This document shows, one piece after another, positions 9,760 through 20,953 of a stretch of 64,000 nt of DNA. This stretch comes from Vogesella indigofera (GTDB lineage Bacteria > Pseudomonadota > Gammaproteobacteria > Burkholderiales > Chromobacteriaceae). The translations under genes were made by a program, and so were the position numbers. The first letter of the stretch is position 1. Each line of letters opens with the position of its first letter. The stretch covers positions 1 to 64,000 of the forward strand of contig NZ_RBID01000018.1 of assembly GCF_003633895.1 (NCBI RefSeq), in the 5' to 3' direction. The notes below the pieces were generated by a model. It ran no database searches. It was not told the origin of the DNA and saw only the letters and a program-made list of their open reading frames with translations.

Positions 9760-9786
9760 AAAAAAAACCGCCGTACTATTTTCGGC
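9760..9786 (-). terminator. Possible weak terminator after der
   Basis: On the minus strand GCCG and CGGC (9783-9786 and 9770-9773) can pair around the der stop, followed by eight T residues. The stem is short, so this is tentative. Confidence 0.35.
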
Positions 9787-11140
9787 CCTTGTGAACCAGC
9801 AAACTCGGCTTGGTGCCTGTTGCTTCCTTCTCAAAGGGGTTGGTATTGGACTTGTATTGTACCCGCAGCGGCGTGCCTTGCAGCTGAAAAGCTTTACGGA
9901 ACATGTTTTCCAGATAACGGGTGTAGCTGTCCGGAATCTTGCTCAGCGCGTTGCCGTGCACCACGATGATCGGCGGGTTCATGCCGCCCTGGTGGGCGTA
10001 GCGCAGCTTCGGACGAATCGGACCGGTCCGCGGTGGCAGCTGGCGCTCGACGGCCAGTTGCAGGATGCGGGTCAGCTTCGGCGTCTGCAGCTTGGTCATG
10101 GCCGCGCGGTAGGCGTCGTCGATCGACTTGAACAGGTCGGCAACCCCCTTGCGCTCCAGCGCCGAGATGTAGTGGAACTTGGCGAAATCAAGGAAACCGA
10201 GCTTGCGCGCGATCTCGTGCTTGATGGTTTCCTTCTGGTGATTGTCGAGGTTGTCCCACTTGTTCACCGCGACCACCAGCGCCCGGCCGGCCTCCAGCGC
10301 AAAACCGGCGATGGTGGCGTCCTGCTCGGAAATATCGAGCTGCGCATCCAGTACCAGCACCGCCACGTTGGCGTCTTCGATCGCCTGCATGGTCTTGATC
10401 ACCGAGAACTTCTCGATCGCCTCGTCCACCTTGCCGCGACGACGCACGCCGGCGGTGTCGATGATGGTGTACTGGCGGCCTTCGCGCTCGAAATCGATGT
10501 AGATACTGTCGCGGGTGGTGCCGGCCTGGTCAAAGGCGATCACGCGATCTTCACCCAGCACAGCATTCACCAGCGTCGACTTGCCGACGTTGGGGCGGCC
10601 GATGATGACGAACTTGGGATGGTTGACCTTCGGCTCTTCCTCGGCATCCGGGAAGTGCTCCAGCACCATCTCCATCAGTTCGCGCACGCCGTCACCGTGC
10701 GAGGCGGAGATCGACAGCGGCTCGCCCAGCGCCAGCTCGTGGAACTCGGCGGTGGCGACTGCACTGCGCATGCCTTCGGCCTTGTTCACCACCAGGTAAA
10801 CCGGCTGGTTGCTGCGGCGCAGGCGGTTGGCGATGATCTTGTCCTGCGGCGTGATGCCGGTACGGCCATCCACCAGGAACACGATGGCGTCCGCCTCGTC
10901 TACGGCCTGCAGCGTCTGCTTGGCCATCTCGAACAGGATGCCCTCGTCCACCACCGGCTCGAAGCCGCCGGTATCGATCACCAGGTACGGCTTGCTGCCG
11001 ACACGGCCGTGGCCGTAGTGACGGTCACGGGTAAGACCCGGCTGATCCGCTACCAGCGCATCGCGCGAACGGGTCAGACGGTTGAACAGGGTCGATTTGC
11101 CCACATTGGGGCGCCCTACCAGGGCAATAGTCGGTTTCAT
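9776..11140 (-). CDS. der: Ribosome biogenesis GTPase Der (EngA)
   Basis: Essential GTPase with two tandem G domains acting in 50S subunit maturation. The 454-residue protein has G domain 1 ([12 protein letters not shown] from residue 8, DTGGF, NKAEG) and G domain 2 ([12 protein letters not shown] near 180, DTAG, NKWDN), then a KH-like C-terminal domain with a basic tail. It follows bamB by 12 bases; bamB-der is a conserved pair. Confidence 0.97.
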   Translation of the reverse strand: MKPTIALVGRPNVGKSTLFNRLTRSRDALVADQPGLTRDRHYGHGRVGSKPYLVIDTGGFEPVVDEGILFEMAKQTLQAVDEADAIVFLVDGRTGITPQDKIIANRLRRSNQPVYLVVNKAEGMRSAVATAEFHELALGEPLSISASHGDGVRELMEMVLEHFPDAEEEPKVNHPKFVIIGRPNVGKSTLVNAVLGEDRVIAFDQAGTTRDSIYIDFEREGRQYTIIDTAGVRRRGKVDEAIEKFSVIKTMQAIEDANVAVLVLDAQLDISEQDATIAGFALEAGRALVVAVNKWDNLDNHQKETIKHEIARKLGFLDFAKFHYISALERKGVADLFKSIDDAYRAAMTKLQTPKLTRILQLAVERQLPPRTGPIRPKLRYAHQGGMNPPIIVVHGNALSKIPDSYTRYLENMFRKAFQLQGTPLRVQYKSNTNPFEKEATGTKPSLLVHKGRK

Positions 11141-11152
11141 TCAGCACTGCTT

Positions 11153-12292
11153 TTAGAGTGTGACCGCCGACAAGGTGCCGTTGGTGTCGAGAACGTAGGC
11201 AATATTGCCGAGCACGAGCGGGCGTGCAATGGTTCCTTCCACCTTCAGCTGGCTGCGGCCAACGATTTGTCCATCAACAGGCGAGAGCAAATGTGCATAG
11301 CCCTCGCCATCTACTGCCAGTAAGTTATTACCCAGCTTTACCGGGGCGGTCACGTTGCGATAACGCAGTGCGTCCTGTTTCCACAGGTTGCGGCCGGTAT
11401 CCGGGTCGAACGCCCAGATCGAGCCGTCATCGGCAGTGGAATACACGCCCTTGGCATCCATCGACAGGCCGCGGCTGCTGGCCAGCTCGCGCGCCCACGC
11501 CTGCTCGCCGCCACGGGCCTCGAAGCAGCCGATCCGCCCCTGATAGGCCACGGCGCAAACGCGGCGGCCATCAAAAACCGGCTGACTGACCACGTCAGTC
11601 ACCCGTTCCAGTTCACTGGCGCCACGCGGCGAAGCGACTACCGCCTCCCACAGCATGCGCCCCTGTTCCAGTGCATACACCGCCAGCTTGCCGGAGGCAG
11701 AGCCGACCAGCAGCACGTCGTCACCTTCCACCTTCAGCTGCGGCGTGGTCTGTTTGACGGTCAGCGCCGGCAATGGTTGCCATTCGGTCCACAACTGGCG
11801 ACCGCTCTGGATGTCGAAGGCGCTGATGCGACCGTCGTTGCTGCGCGTCACCACCGCCTTGCCGCCGACCTGCGGCGGCTCGGCCAGCACGCTGGTCAGC
11901 GTCTGTTCCCACACGATCTTGCCGGTCTCAAGGTTGGCCGCAATCAGCTTGCCCTGGTCGTTGCCGGCAAAAATCAGCTTGTCGGCGATGGCGACACCGG
12001 CGCTGAGCTTCTGTTCGAAGTCGAACCAGCGACTCTGGCTGCCGTTCAGCACGTTGATGGCGCTGACCTTGCCATCACCACCGGCCACCCACAGCAGACC
12101 CTGGTCGTAGAACGGCGTGAACAGGCCGCCCTCCGCCGCCGGCACGCTGGCCTGCCACTGCACTTTCAGCGCGCTTTGCTGCGCAAGCGGCTGCAACGGG
12201 GTCGGCTCGAAACCGACCGAACCTTCAAACCAGCTGGCGCAGCCGCTCAGCAGCGGCAAAACAAGGGCGGCACAAATGAGACGTCGCTTCAT
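11153..12292 (-). CDS. bamB: Outer membrane assembly lipoprotein BamB
   Basis: Lipoprotein of the BAM complex that helps insert beta-barrel proteins into the outer membrane. I choose the ATG at 12292 (379 residues), two bases after the yfgM stop; a TTG two codons earlier is possible. The signal peptide ends in the lipobox LSGC with the lipidated cysteine at 18. The rest is a PQQ-type beta-propeller with repeated blade motifs such as VWVAGGDGKVSAIN-like and FAGNDQGKLIA. It sits between yfgM and der, the usual order. Confidence 0.94.
   Translation of the reverse strand: MKRRLICAALVLPLLSGCASWFEGSVGFEPTPLQPLAQQSALKVQWQASVPAAEGGLFTPFYDQGLLWVAGGDGKVSAINVLNGSQSRWFDFEQKLSAGVAIADKLIFAGNDQGKLIAANLETGKIVWEQTLTSVLAEPPQVGGKAVVTRSNDGRISAFDIQSGRQLWTEWQPLPALTVKQTTPQLKVEGDDVLLVGSASGKLAVYALEQGRMLWEAVVASPRGASELERVTDVVSQPVFDGRRVCAVAYQGRIGCFEARGGEQAWARELASSRGLSMDAKGVYSTADDGSIWAFDPDTGRNLWKQDALRYRNVTAPVKLGNNLLAVDGEGYAHLLSPVDGQIVGRSQLKVEGTIARPLVLGNIAYVLDTNGTLSAVTL
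11932..11943 (+). repeat. Dispersed repeat GGTTGGCCGCAA
   Basis: Perfect copy inside bamB, extended to AAGGTTGGCCGCAA. Confidence 0.7.
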
Positions 12293-12294
12293 GA

Positions 12295-12927
12295 TCAATT
12301 TCCCAGGGAGTCGAGCTTGGTCTGGATAAAGTCGCGCAAAGTTGCATCCGGCGACGCCTTGGCCAGTGCGGCCTTGTAGCTGTCACGGGCACCGGACACA
12401 TCGCCGCGCGCCACCAGCACATCACCCTTCAGGTCCAGGAACAACGTGTCAAAGCTGGCCGGATGCGCCTGTGCCAGCTCGGCCAGTGCCGCGTCGTACT
12501 GCTTTTCGTCGAGCAACACGGTCGCCAGACGCAGGCGGGCAACCGCCTGCAACGATTCGTCCTGCTGGCCGCTGGCCAGCAGCCACTTCAGCTGGGCGCG
12601 GGCAAAGGCGAGATCGCCCTTGTCGAAGGCGGCCTTGGCCGCCAGCAGCGCCGCATTGGCGGCATAGGCGGAGCCGGGATGCGCGCTCTGCAGCGCGGCA
12701 GCGGTGGCCTTGACCTTGTCGAGCGTGCCGGCCTGCACCTGCTGTTCCAGCTGCGAATAGATGGTGGCCGCCTTGGCGCTTTCCGCCGCGCGGTACATCT
12801 GCCAGCCCTTGTAACCCAGATAGGACAGCAACACCGCCAGCACGACTGCGGAAAGCAGCTTGCCCCACTGTGCCCAGAAGGTCTTGATCCAGTCAATCTG
12901 TTCCTGTTCCTGCAAATCGAAAGCCAT
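12295..12927 (-). CDS. yfgM: YfgM-type tetratricopeptide protein
   Basis: Inner-membrane protein of the YfgM family, an accessory of the SecYEG translocon and periplasmic chaperone network in E. coli. The 210-residue protein has a short cytoplasmic end, one membrane segment (about 21-41), and a periplasmic alanine-rich helical repeat domain (LESVARLRLATVLLDEKQYD-like TPR units). It lies between hisS and bamB, 12 bases after hisS and 2 bases before bamB, consistent with one transcript for envelope assembly. Confidence 0.88.
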   Translation of the reverse strand: MAFDLQEQEQIDWIKTFWAQWGKLLSAVVLAVLLSYLGYKGWQMYRAAESAKAATIYSQLEQQVQAGTLDKVKATAAALQSAHPGSAYAANAALLAAKAAFDKGDLAFARAQLKWLLASGQQDESLQAVARLRLATVLLDEKQYDAALAELAQAHPASFDTLFLDLKGDVLVARGDVSGARDSYKAALAKASPDATLRDFIQTKLDSLGN

Positions 12928-12939
12928 GCATCCCCCTCG

Positions 12940-14211
12940 TCAAGACTTGAAGCGGGAAACCGCCGCGGCCACGTCGGCCGCGGCAACGGTTTCCTGCGCG
13001 GCGTCGGCACGCAATGGCTTGATCACCACCTGTGCCGTCGCCACTTCGTTTTCACCGATGATCAGCGCCACTGCGGCGCCGCTGCCATCGGCCTTTTTCA
13101 TTTGCGACTTGAAGCTGGCGTCACCCATGTGCTGGATCACGCTCAGGCCGGCCATGCGCAGCGACTGGGCCAGCTGCATGGCGTAGGCGGTGGCGCCCTG
13201 CCCCTGGTTGACGATGAACACGTCGACGCTGCGACGTGCCGGCAACAAACCCTTTTCGGCCAGCAACAGCAGCACGCGCTCCATGCCCATGCCAAAACCG
13301 ATGCCCGGCGCCGGCTTGCCGCCCAGCTGCTCGATCAGGCCGTCGTAGCGACCGCCGGCACACACCGTGCCCTGCGCGCCCAGCTCGGTGGTCACCCACT
13401 CGAAGACCGACTGGTTGTAGTAGTCCAGACCGCGCACCAGGCGCGGGTTTTCCACGTAAGAGATGCCCAGCGCGTCGATCAGCGCCTTCCAGCCCTCGTA
13501 GTGCGCGCGCGAGGCGTCACCGAGGTAGTCGCTCAGCCGCGGCGCGGCGTTGGCCATCTCCTGCAATGCCGGATTCTTGGTGTCCAGCACCCGCAGCGGG
13601 TTGCTGTACATGCGGCGCTTGCCGTCCTCATCCAGAATGGCGACGTGCTGTTCCAGGTAGGCGATCAGCGCCTCGCGATGCGCGGCACGCTCTTCCTTGT
13701 TGCCCAGGGTGTTGATTTCCAGCTGCACGCTGTCGGCCAGGCCCAGGCGACGCCACAGCTCGGCGGTCATCGCGATGATCTCGGCGTCGATGTCCGGGCC
13801 GTTCATGCCCAGCGCCTCGACACCGATCTGGTGGAACTGGCGGTAGCGACCTTTCTGCGGCCGCTCATGGCGGAACATCGGGCCCATGTACCACAGCTTC
13901 TGCGTGGTGTTGTACAGCAGGTTATGCTCGACCACCGCGCGCAGGGTGCCGGCGGTGCCTTCCGGGCGCAGCGTCAGCGAATCGCCGTTCAGGCTGTCGG
14001 TGAAGGAGTACATTTCCTTCTCGACGATGTCGGTCACTTCGCCGATGGAGCGCACGAACAGTGGCGTGCTTTCCACGATCGGGGTGCGGATATTCTGGTA
14101 GCCGTAGTCTGCCAGCCAGCCGCGTAGCGTGTTTTCAAAATACTCCCACTGGTGCGACTCGGCCGGCAGCACATCATTCATGCCGCGAATCGCTTGCAAC
14201 TTTTGAGCCAT
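12940..14211 (-). CDS. hisS: Histidyl-tRNA synthetase
   Basis: Class II synthetase charging tRNA-His. The start at 14211 ([16 protein letters not shown], 423 residues) is preceded by GGAAGAA; the open frame upstream is not conserved. Motif 2 [16 protein letters not shown], the histidine-binding LVRGLDYY segment, motif 3 [15 protein letters not shown] and the C-terminal anticodon domain are all present. It follows ispG in the order rodZ-ispG-hisS-yfgM-bamB-der. The 54-base gap to ispG contains a copy of the dispersed repeat. Confidence 0.96.
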   Translation of the reverse strand: MAQKLQAIRGMNDVLPAESHQWEYFENTLRGWLADYGYQNIRTPIVESTPLFVRSIGEVTDIVEKEMYSFTDSLNGDSLTLRPEGTAGTLRAVVEHNLLYNTTQKLWYMGPMFRHERPQKGRYRQFHQIGVEALGMNGPDIDAEIIAMTAELWRRLGLADSVQLEINTLGNKEERAAHREALIAYLEQHVAILDEDGKRRMYSNPLRVLDTKNPALQEMANAAPRLSDYLGDASRAHYEGWKALIDALGISYVENPRLVRGLDYYNQSVFEWVTTELGAQGTVCAGGRYDGLIEQLGGKPAPGIGFGMGMERVLLLLAEKGLLPARRSVDVFIVNQGQGATAYAMQLAQSLRMAGLSVIQHMGDASFKSQMKKADGSGAAVALIIGENEVATAQVVIKPLRADAAQETVAAADVAAAVSRFKS

Positions 14212-14251
14212 TACGATTGTTCTTCCGAAATTCTCTGGATTCGATTCTAAG

Positions 14252-14263
14252 GTTGGCCGCAAG
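14252..14263 (+). repeat. Dispersed repeat GGTTGGCCGCAA
   Basis: Perfect copy in the ispG-hisS gap, just after the ispG stop. Confidence 0.7.
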
Positions 14264-14265
14264 CC

Positions 14266-15540
14266 CTACACGGACTTGATCGGGATGGTGCGCGCCACCA
14301 CTTCGCGGCGCTTGGCACCACCCTCGCCATAACGGGTCTGCACGTACTGATCGACGATGGCCTTGAACTCGGTGGCGATGTGATCGCCCTTCAGCGTCAC
14401 GTCCTTGTGACCGTCGACGTATACCGGCGCCACCGGCACTTCGCCGGTGCCAGGCAGGCTGATGCCGATGTCGGCGAGCTTGGACTCGCCCGGGCCGTTG
14501 ACCACACAGCCCATCACCGCCACCTTCATGTCTTCCACCCCCGGATACTGCAGGCGCCAGATCGGCATCTGCTCGCGCAGGTAGGTCTGGATACTGTCCG
14601 CCAGTTCCTGGAAAAAGGTGCTGGTGGTGCGGCCACAGCCGGGACAGGCGGTGACCAGCGGCGTGAACGAGCGCAGGCCCATGGTCTGCAGCAGCTCCTG
14701 CGCCACCACCACTTCCTTGGTGCGCGCCTCGCCCGGCTGCGGGGTCAGCGAAATGCGGATGGTATCGCCGATGCCTTCCTGCAGCAGCACCGCCAGCGCC
14801 GCGCTGGAGGCGACGATGCCCTTGCTGCCCATGCCGGCCTCGGTCAGGCCCAGGTGCAGCGGAAAATCGCAGCGACTGCCCAGATCGCGATACACGGTGA
14901 TCAGGTCCTGCACGTTGCTGACCTTGCACGACAGCAGGATGCGGTCGGAAGCCAGCCCCAGCTCCATCGCCTTGTCGGCCGATTCCAGCGCCGACACGAT
15001 CAGCGCCTCGCGCATCACCACATCCAGCGCCTTGGGGTTGGCCGCATGATTATTGGCGTCCAGCATCCGCGCCAGCAGCGCCTGGTCCAGGCTGCCCCAG
15101 TTGACGCCGATGCGCACCGGCTTGTCGTACTCGATGGCAGTGCGAATCATGAACGCGAACTTGTCGTCGCCCTTGGCACCCTTGCCGACGTTGCCGGGGT
15201 TGATGCGGTACTTGCCAAGCGCACGCGCGCAGTCAGGGTAGTCTTTCAGCAGACGGTCGCCGTTAAAATGGAAGTCGCCGACCAGCGGCACGTCGCAACC
15301 GAGGTCGTCCAGCCGCTGGCGGATTTCCGCCACGCGGGCGGCGGCCTCCGGGCTGTTGACGGTAATGCGCACCACCTCGGAGCCGGCCTGCGCCAGCGCC
15401 TGCACCTGCTGCACGGTGGCAGCGGCATCGGCGGTGTCGGTATTGGTCATCGACTGCACCATCACCGGGTGCGCGGAACCCACCATCACGTGGCCAATGG
15501 CCACCTGCTGGGTTTGACGGCGTTTGATCGTTGCGTCCAT
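14266..15540 (-). CDS. ispG: 4-hydroxy-3-methylbut-2-enyl diphosphate synthase
   Basis: Iron-sulfur enzyme of the MEP isoprenoid pathway, converting MEcPP to HMBPP with electrons from flavodoxin or ferredoxin. The 424-residue protein has an N-terminal TIM barrel and a C-terminal domain whose cysteines (CPGCGRT and [11 protein letters not shown]) hold the 4Fe-4S cluster. The length matches the bacterial two-domain form with the Betaproteobacterial insertion. It starts 7 bases after the rodZ stop. Confidence 0.96.
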   Translation of the reverse strand: MDATIKRRQTQQVAIGHVMVGSAHPVMVQSMTNTDTADAAATVQQVQALAQAGSEVVRITVNSPEAAARVAEIRQRLDDLGCDVPLVGDFHFNGDRLLKDYPDCARALGKYRINPGNVGKGAKGDDKFAFMIRTAIEYDKPVRIGVNWGSLDQALLARMLDANNHAANPKALDVVMREALIVSALESADKAMELGLASDRILLSCKVSNVQDLITVYRDLGSRCDFPLHLGLTEAGMGSKGIVASSAALAVLLQEGIGDTIRISLTPQPGEARTKEVVVAQELLQTMGLRSFTPLVTACPGCGRTTSTFFQELADSIQTYLREQMPIWRLQYPGVEDMKVAVMGCVVNGPGESKLADIGISLPGTGEVPVAPVYVDGHKDVTLKGDHIATEFKAIVDQYVQTRYGEGGAKRREVVARTIPIKSV

Positions 15541-15547
15541 CTGCGTG

Positions 15548-16387
15548 TTAGTTCAGTTCCAGTTTGGCGGTGGTCCCGCGAATCTTGCTGCCAAGGTCGA
15601 TTGGCTGACCGTTATAGGCCAGCTCGGCGTTGGCCGCATTGCCGATCACCACGCGGAATGGCGGCCGGCCCTGCAGCTGGCGGCTGTCGTTGGCGGCCAG
15701 CGTGGCGTATACCAGTTTCTTGCCGTCGGCATCGGTAATCGACACCCAGGCTTCCTGGCGCACGCGCAATTCGATACGGCCCTGCCCGGCAACCGGCGCG
15801 GCGGCACTTGGGGCCGAGGCGGCCACGGCGAGCGGCACCGTCACCGCCGGAGCGGCCGGCTGCGGCGCCGAGGCCGGCACCAGCGGCGGAGTGACCGCCA
15901 CCACGTCGGAGGTGGTCGGTTGCAAGGCGCTGGCGTCGGGATCGGCCACCGTCGGTACCAGTGCCAGCGGCACCGAAGACTGCACTTCCGGCTCCGCCGC
16001 GCCCGGCAGCAGGAACCAGCCGCCGGCGATAACCAGCAGCGCGCCCAGCGACAGAGGCAAGGCCAGCGAGGCCTTGGCCGGCGCTTCGTTGACCGGCACC
16101 AGCGCTGCCGGCGGCGTGTCCAGCGGCACACACTGGTCCAGACGCGCCACCAGCGCATCGGCATTCATTTCCATGTAACGGGCATAGCTGCGCACGAAGC
16201 CGCGGGCGAAGGTCGCGCCTGGCAGGCTGGCGAAATCACCACGCTCGATGGCATTCAACTGCTTGACCGACAATTTCAGTCGATCGGCGACCTCGCCGAT
16301 GCTCAGGCCCTTGCCCTCGCGGGCAGCACGCAATTCCTGCCCGATTGCCACGGCAGTGCTGTCTTGTTGTTGGTTATCCGCTTCCAT
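15548..16387 (-). CDS. rodZ: Cytoskeletal protein RodZ
   Basis: Bitopic membrane protein linking MreB filaments to the cell wall elongation machine. The 279-residue protein has an N-terminal helix-turn-helix domain (about 15-80), a membrane segment at about 107-127, a periplasmic Pro/Ala-rich linker, and a C-terminal DUF4115 domain (about 205-279, with [18 protein letters not shown]). It lies between pilF and ispG, its common place in Betaproteobacteria. Confidence 0.92.
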   Translation of the reverse strand: MEADNQQQDSTAVAIGQELRAAREGKGLSIGEVADRLKLSVKQLNAIERGDFASLPGATFARGFVRSYARYMEMNADALVARLDQCVPLDTPPAALVPVNEAPAKASLALPLSLGALLVIAGGWFLLPGAAEPEVQSSVPLALVPTVADPDASALQPTTSDVVAVTPPLVPASAPQPAAPAVTVPLAVAASAPSAAAPVAGQGRIELRVRQEAWVSITDADGKKLVYATLAANDSRQLQGRPPFRVVIGNAANAELAYNGQPIDLGSKIRGTTAKLELN

Positions 16388-16393
16388 GCTTTT

Positions 16394-17130
16394 TCAGTTT
16401 CCGCTAAGCAACATCTGGGCTTCCCCGGTATCGGGAAAACGCGTTTTCAGATAATCGGCCAGGCGTGTCTCCATCGCCCGATCCTGTTTTAAACGTGCCA
16501 GACGAATCCCCATCATCAATTCCGCTGGCGACATACGACGCTCGTCAAACTTCAGGCGTTCGTAATAAAAGGTCGCCAGCGTGACATTTTTATCCAACAA
16601 AGACAAGTTCAGCAGTTCGCGCAACGCGGCGCTGTCATTCGGCGCGCGGCGCAGCGCGGCCAGCAGCCACTGGTTGGCCAGCGGGCGCTGGTCCATGCGC
16701 ACCAGGCAGGCCGCCTTGTTCACCATCGCCGATTGCGGCGACTGGTACAGCGGATCGGCCAGCGCGCGATCGAAACGCGCGATCGCCTCTTCGTAACGAC
16801 CGCGGCTGCACAGGTACCAGCCGAAATTATTGTTGACCTCGGGGTTGGCCGCATCCAGCTTCAGCGCGCGGTTGAAGGCGGCTTCCGCCTCGGTGTCGAC
16901 ACCCAGCTGCATGTAGATCAGGGCGCGGGCGAGGTAGCCGGCCTGAAAGGTAGGATCAAACTTGATGGACTGATCGGCGTTTTCCAGCGCCACGCGCATG
17001 TTGCCGATCTTCATGTACTCGATTGCCAACAGGGCCCGTGTCTGTGCCAGCTCGCGCGGGGTGGCGCCGTCGGCGAATGTCAGCGTACTGGCCAGCAGGG
17101 TGGCCAACAGGACGACGACACGGGCTAGCT

Positions 17131-17134
<4 letters not shown>
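16394..17134 (-). CDS. pilF: Type IV pilus biogenesis TPR protein PilF/PilW
   Basis: Tetratricopeptide pilotin or stability protein for the PilQ secretin of type IV pili. The start at 17134 gives 246 residues and overlaps the rlmN stop as ATGA. A cleavable signal (about 1-21, ending TFADG) is followed by several TPR units, including [21 protein letters not shown] and [17 protein letters not shown]. Unlike the lipoproteins PilF of Pseudomonas and PilW of Neisseria, no lipobox cysteine is visible, so it would be soluble in the periplasm unless the start differs. Its presence shows type IV pili, hence a possible DNA-uptake apparatus. Confidence 0.88.
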
Positions 17135-18225
<1,091 letters not shown>

Positions 18226-18273
18226 GTCAATCTCTGGAAATGGCGGCCGCCACAGGCAGCCGCCGGGTACAGC

Positions 18274-18699
18274 TTAGCGTGCGCAGATCTCGGTTGCAGC
18301 GAAGAAGTAGGCTACTTCGATCGCGGCGTTTTCGAGGCTGTCGGAGCCGTGAACGGCGTTGGCATCGATGGAATCAGCGAAATCGGCACGGATGGTACCG
18401 GCTTCGGCTTTCTTCGGATCGGTCGCGCCCATCAGTTCGCGGTTTTTCAGGACGGCGTTTTCGCCTTCCAGCGCCTGGATCATCACCGGACCGGAGATCA
18501 TGAAGCTCACCAGGTCGTTGAAGAAAGGACGCTCTTTGTGCACGGCGTAGAAGCCTTCGGCTTCGGCGCGCGACAGTTGCTTCAGCTTGGCGGCCACGAC
18601 TTTCAGGCCGGCGGATTCAAAACGGTCGTAGATCTTGCCGATAACGTTCTTGGCGACTGCGTCTGGCTTGATGATGGACAGCGTACGTTCGATTGCCAT
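18274..18699 (-). CDS. ndk: Nucleoside diphosphate kinase
   Basis: Balances NTP and dNTP pools by phosphate transfer through an active-site histidine. The 141-residue length is standard; the nucleotide-binding IIKPDAV and the catalytic NAVHGSDS motif with the phosphohistidine are present. A GGGAG site precedes the ATG. First gene of the long minus-strand cluster, so the promoter must lie in the 135-base gap shared with the divergent SPOR gene. Confidence 0.97.
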   Translation of the reverse strand: MAIERTLSIIKPDAVAKNVIGKIYDRFESAGLKVVAAKLKQLSRAEAEGFYAVHKERPFFNDLVSFMISGPVMIQALEGENAVLKNRELMGATDPKKAEAGTIRADFADSIDANAVHGSDSLENAAIEVAYFFAATEICAR

Positions 18700-18834
18700 A
18701 TAAATTCTCCCTGTTTACAAGCGAAATGGTTACACTTGCCAAGCTATTTTCAAGCTTGACGGGTTACCCAATTTTGAGGAACCCGGTATTTTACCAGTGT
18801 TCACCAGCGTTTGCTGCACAGAATGTAAACCGAG

Positions 18835-19644
18835 ATGAATCCAACGCCACAAGAGCGCGCCCCCGGCGGCGATAGCGGGCTGTCGCCCCAGATCAAGAAA
18901 CGGATTGCGATTGCCAGCGGCCTGGTTCTGGTGGCACTGGCGGCGATACCGATCATCGACAGTTTCAATCCACCGGCGACACCGCCGACCCCGGCCAGCA
19001 CCCCGATCAGCTCCGGCCGCATCATCCAGAAAGACAGCAGCGACAGCGCCTCGCTGAGCCTCAGCGCCATCGACAGCAGCGCGCCGCTGGAGGCCAGTGC
19101 TGCCGTCAGCGCCAGTGCGCCAGCCGGCAGCTCGCCGCTGGCACCGGCGCCCGGCAGCCCGGCCGGCGTCACCCCCCTCACCCCGCCGCAGATTCAGACA
19201 CCCCAGCTCGAAACGCAGCAAGCGCGCCCGCCGGCCATCGCCGCCAATACGGCGCCGCCAGCCGACAAGGGCAAGAGCGTCACCACCGTCGCACCGCGCC
19301 GCGACAGCACCGTGCCGGCCCCGGCCATCGCCACCACGCCGGCACCCGCACCCGCCTTCCGCGTACCACTGGCCGAAAAACCGGTCACGCCGCCACGCCT
19401 CGCGACACCCGGCATCGCGCCGCAAGGCAGCTCCTTCGGCTACCAGGTGCAGCTGGGCCTGTTCTCCAGCCCGGACAATGCCGAGAAGCTGGTGGCGGAC
19501 CTGAAAAAGCGCGGCATCACCGCGCGCACCGAAACCCGCGTCCAGCTGGGCCCGTTCCGCACCCGTGCCGAGGCGGAAGAGGCGATGCAGCGCTTGCGCG
19601 CCCTCGGCTACCAGCCGCTGCTGATTCCGGCCGGCCAGCGCTAA
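18835..19644 (+). CDS. SPOR-domain membrane protein
   Basis: A 269-residue protein with a short cytoplasmic end, one membrane segment (about 23-42), a long low-complexity Ala/Pro/Ser linker in the periplasm (about 45-195), and a C-terminal SPOR domain (about 200-269, with YQVQLGLFSSPDNAEKL and QLGPFRTRAEAEEA). SPOR domains bind denuded septal peptidoglycan, so a role in cell division, like DedD or FtsN, is likely, but which of these it corresponds to is unclear. It is divergent from ndk and ends at the bidirectional repeat-pair terminator. GAG is the only ribosome-site match before the ATG. Confidence 0.85.
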   Translation: MNPTPQERAPGGDSGLSPQIKKRIAIASGLVLVALAAIPIIDSFNPPATPPTPASTPISSGRIIQKDSSDSASLSLSAIDSSAPLEASAAVSASAPAGSSPLAPAPGSPAGVTPLTPPQIQTPQLETQQARPPAIAANTAPPADKGKSVTTVAPRRDSTVPAPAIATTPAPAPAFRVPLAEKPVTPPRLATPGIAPQGSSFGYQVQLGLFSSPDNAEKLVADLKKRGITARTETRVQLGPFRTRAEAEEAMQRLRALGYQPLLIPAGQR

Positions 19645-19650
19645 GCGCTC

Positions 19651-19674
19651 TCTAGAGCGTAAACATGCTCTAGA
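19651..19674. repeat. Inverted repeat TCTAGAGC/GCTCTAGA
   Basis: Perfect 8-bp arms separated by GTAAACAT, 7 bases after the SPOR gene stop and before the main terminator. No T run follows. It could be an RNA stem or a protein site. Confidence 0.5.
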
Positions 19675-19690
19675 CACCGTCCCGCAACGT

Positions 19691-19727
19691 AAAAAGGTTG
19701 GCCGCAACACTGCGGCCAACCTTTTTT
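19691..19727. terminator. Bidirectional terminator made of two facing repeat copies
   Basis: AAAAAGGTTGGCCGCA and its reverse complement face each other over a 4-base loop, with A5 on the left and T6 on the right, so it can end both the plus-strand SPOR gene and the minus-strand zapE. Both arms are copies of the dispersed repeat. Confidence 0.9.
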
Positions 19728-19749
19728 CATGGGGCGCGGCAAACGCAGC

Positions 19750-20907
19750 TCAGGTCTCGGTAATGCCGTCGGCGATCTTGAAGTCGTCCACCAGGTGCGG
19801 CAACTCCAGATAGGTGCGCGACTGCATCTCGGTGAGGCGGCTGGCGGTACGGAAAAACTCGCTGGCCTGCGGCCCCTCGGTGTAGATCAGCTCCGGCGCC
19901 ACCGCACAGGACGCCACCAGCTTGACGCGATGGTCGTAGAACACGTCCACCAGCCAGGTAAAACGCCGCGCCATCGACGCGTCGCGCACCGCCAGCTGTG
20001 GAATATCGGATACGAACACGGTGTGGTATTCGCTGGCGATTTCCAGATAATCGGTCTGCGCCCGCGGTCCGTCGCAGATGGCGTGGAAATCGAACCAGAT
20101 CACCCCCGGCGCATGGCGCTTGAGCGGGATGTCGCGCCCCAGCACCGTCAGCGAGTGTTCCAGCTCGCCGGAGGCACCGGCCAGCCGCTCGAACATGTCC
20201 TGCATCTTCGCCTCGGCGTCAGCATCGGCCGGCACATGGAACAGCGGCTCGCGCGTCAGCTCGCGCAGGCGGTAGTCGTTGCCGCCATCGACGTTGATCA
20301 CCTCCAGATGCCGCTGCAGCAAGGCGATGGTGGGCAGGAAGTTGCTGCGCATCAGGCCGTTCGGATACAGGTTTTCCGGCGGGTAGTTGGAAGTCATCAC
20401 GCAGATGATGCCCTGCTCGAACAGCGCAGCGAACAGGCGGCCGAGGATCATCGCGTCGGCGATGTCGCTGACGTGGAACTCGTCAAAGCACAGCAGGCGC
20501 ACGTCGCGGGCGATGCGGGCCGCCACCGTTTTCAGCGGGTCGGCCTCGTTCGACACCGTGCGCAGCTGTTTGTGGATTTCCGCCATGAAGTGGTGGAAGT
20601 GCACGCGGCGCTTGCGGTTGTAGGGCACGCAGCCGAAGAAGGCATCCATCAGGAAGCTCTTGCCGCGGCCGACGCCACCCCAGAAATACAGGCCGCGCGG
20701 CACTTCCGGCTTGCGCAGGCTGCGGCCGAGGAAGCGGTTGCGCTTGTCCTTGAATTCCACCAGCGTCTGCCACAGCTCGTCCAGCCGCTCGATGGCGGCG
20801 GCCTGCGCCGCGTCGTGGATAAAGCCTGGTTGCTGGCTGGCCGCCTGGTACCAGGTCTTGGGGCTCATCGAGCCGTCGCTCGGCGGCGAAAAAACGTGTT
20901 GGGACAT
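19750..20907 (-). CDS. zapE: Cell division ATPase ZapE (AFG1 family)
   Basis: AFG1-like ATPase that joins the late Z-ring and destabilises FtsZ polymers in E. coli. The 385-residue protein has Walker A GGVGRGKS near 77, Walker B LLCFDEFHVSD, and the sensor region MTSNYPPENLYPNG. Together with the neighbouring SPOR gene it suggests a small division-related pair, although they are convergent. It starts 46 bases after cysM, a gap holding an inverted pair of the dispersed repeat. Confidence 0.92.
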   Translation of the reverse strand: MSQHVFSPPSDGSMSPKTWYQAASQQPGFIHDAAQAAAIERLDELWQTLVEFKDKRNRFLGRSLRKPEVPRGLYFWGGVGRGKSFLMDAFFGCVPYNRKRRVHFHHFMAEIHKQLRTVSNEADPLKTVAARIARDVRLLCFDEFHVSDIADAMILGRLFAALFEQGIICVMTSNYPPENLYPNGLMRSNFLPTIALLQRHLEVINVDGGNDYRLRELTREPLFHVPADADAEAKMQDMFERLAGASGELEHSLTVLGRDIPLKRHAPGVIWFDFHAICDGPRAQTDYLEIASEYHTVFVSDIPQLAVRDASMARRFTWLVDVFYDHRVKLVASCAVAPELIYTEGPQASEFFRTASRLTEMQSRTYLELPHLVDDFKIADGITET

Positions 20908-20924
20908 AATCGCTTCGGTTCAGG

Positions 20925-20947
20925 GTTGGCCGCAGCGTGCGGCCAAC
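20925..20947. repeat. Inverted pair of the dispersed repeat between cysM and zapE
   Basis: GTTGGCCGCA and TGCGGCCAAC form 10-bp arms over a GCG loop in the cysM-zapE gap. There is no good T run, so it may stabilise or attenuate rather than terminate. Confidence 0.7.
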
Positions 20948-20953
20948 GTTGGC

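Noticed and set aside
9692-9775. An hfq promoter
   Set aside because: A TACAAT -10 is present, but no -35 at 15-19 bases spacing could be found, so I did not annotate it.
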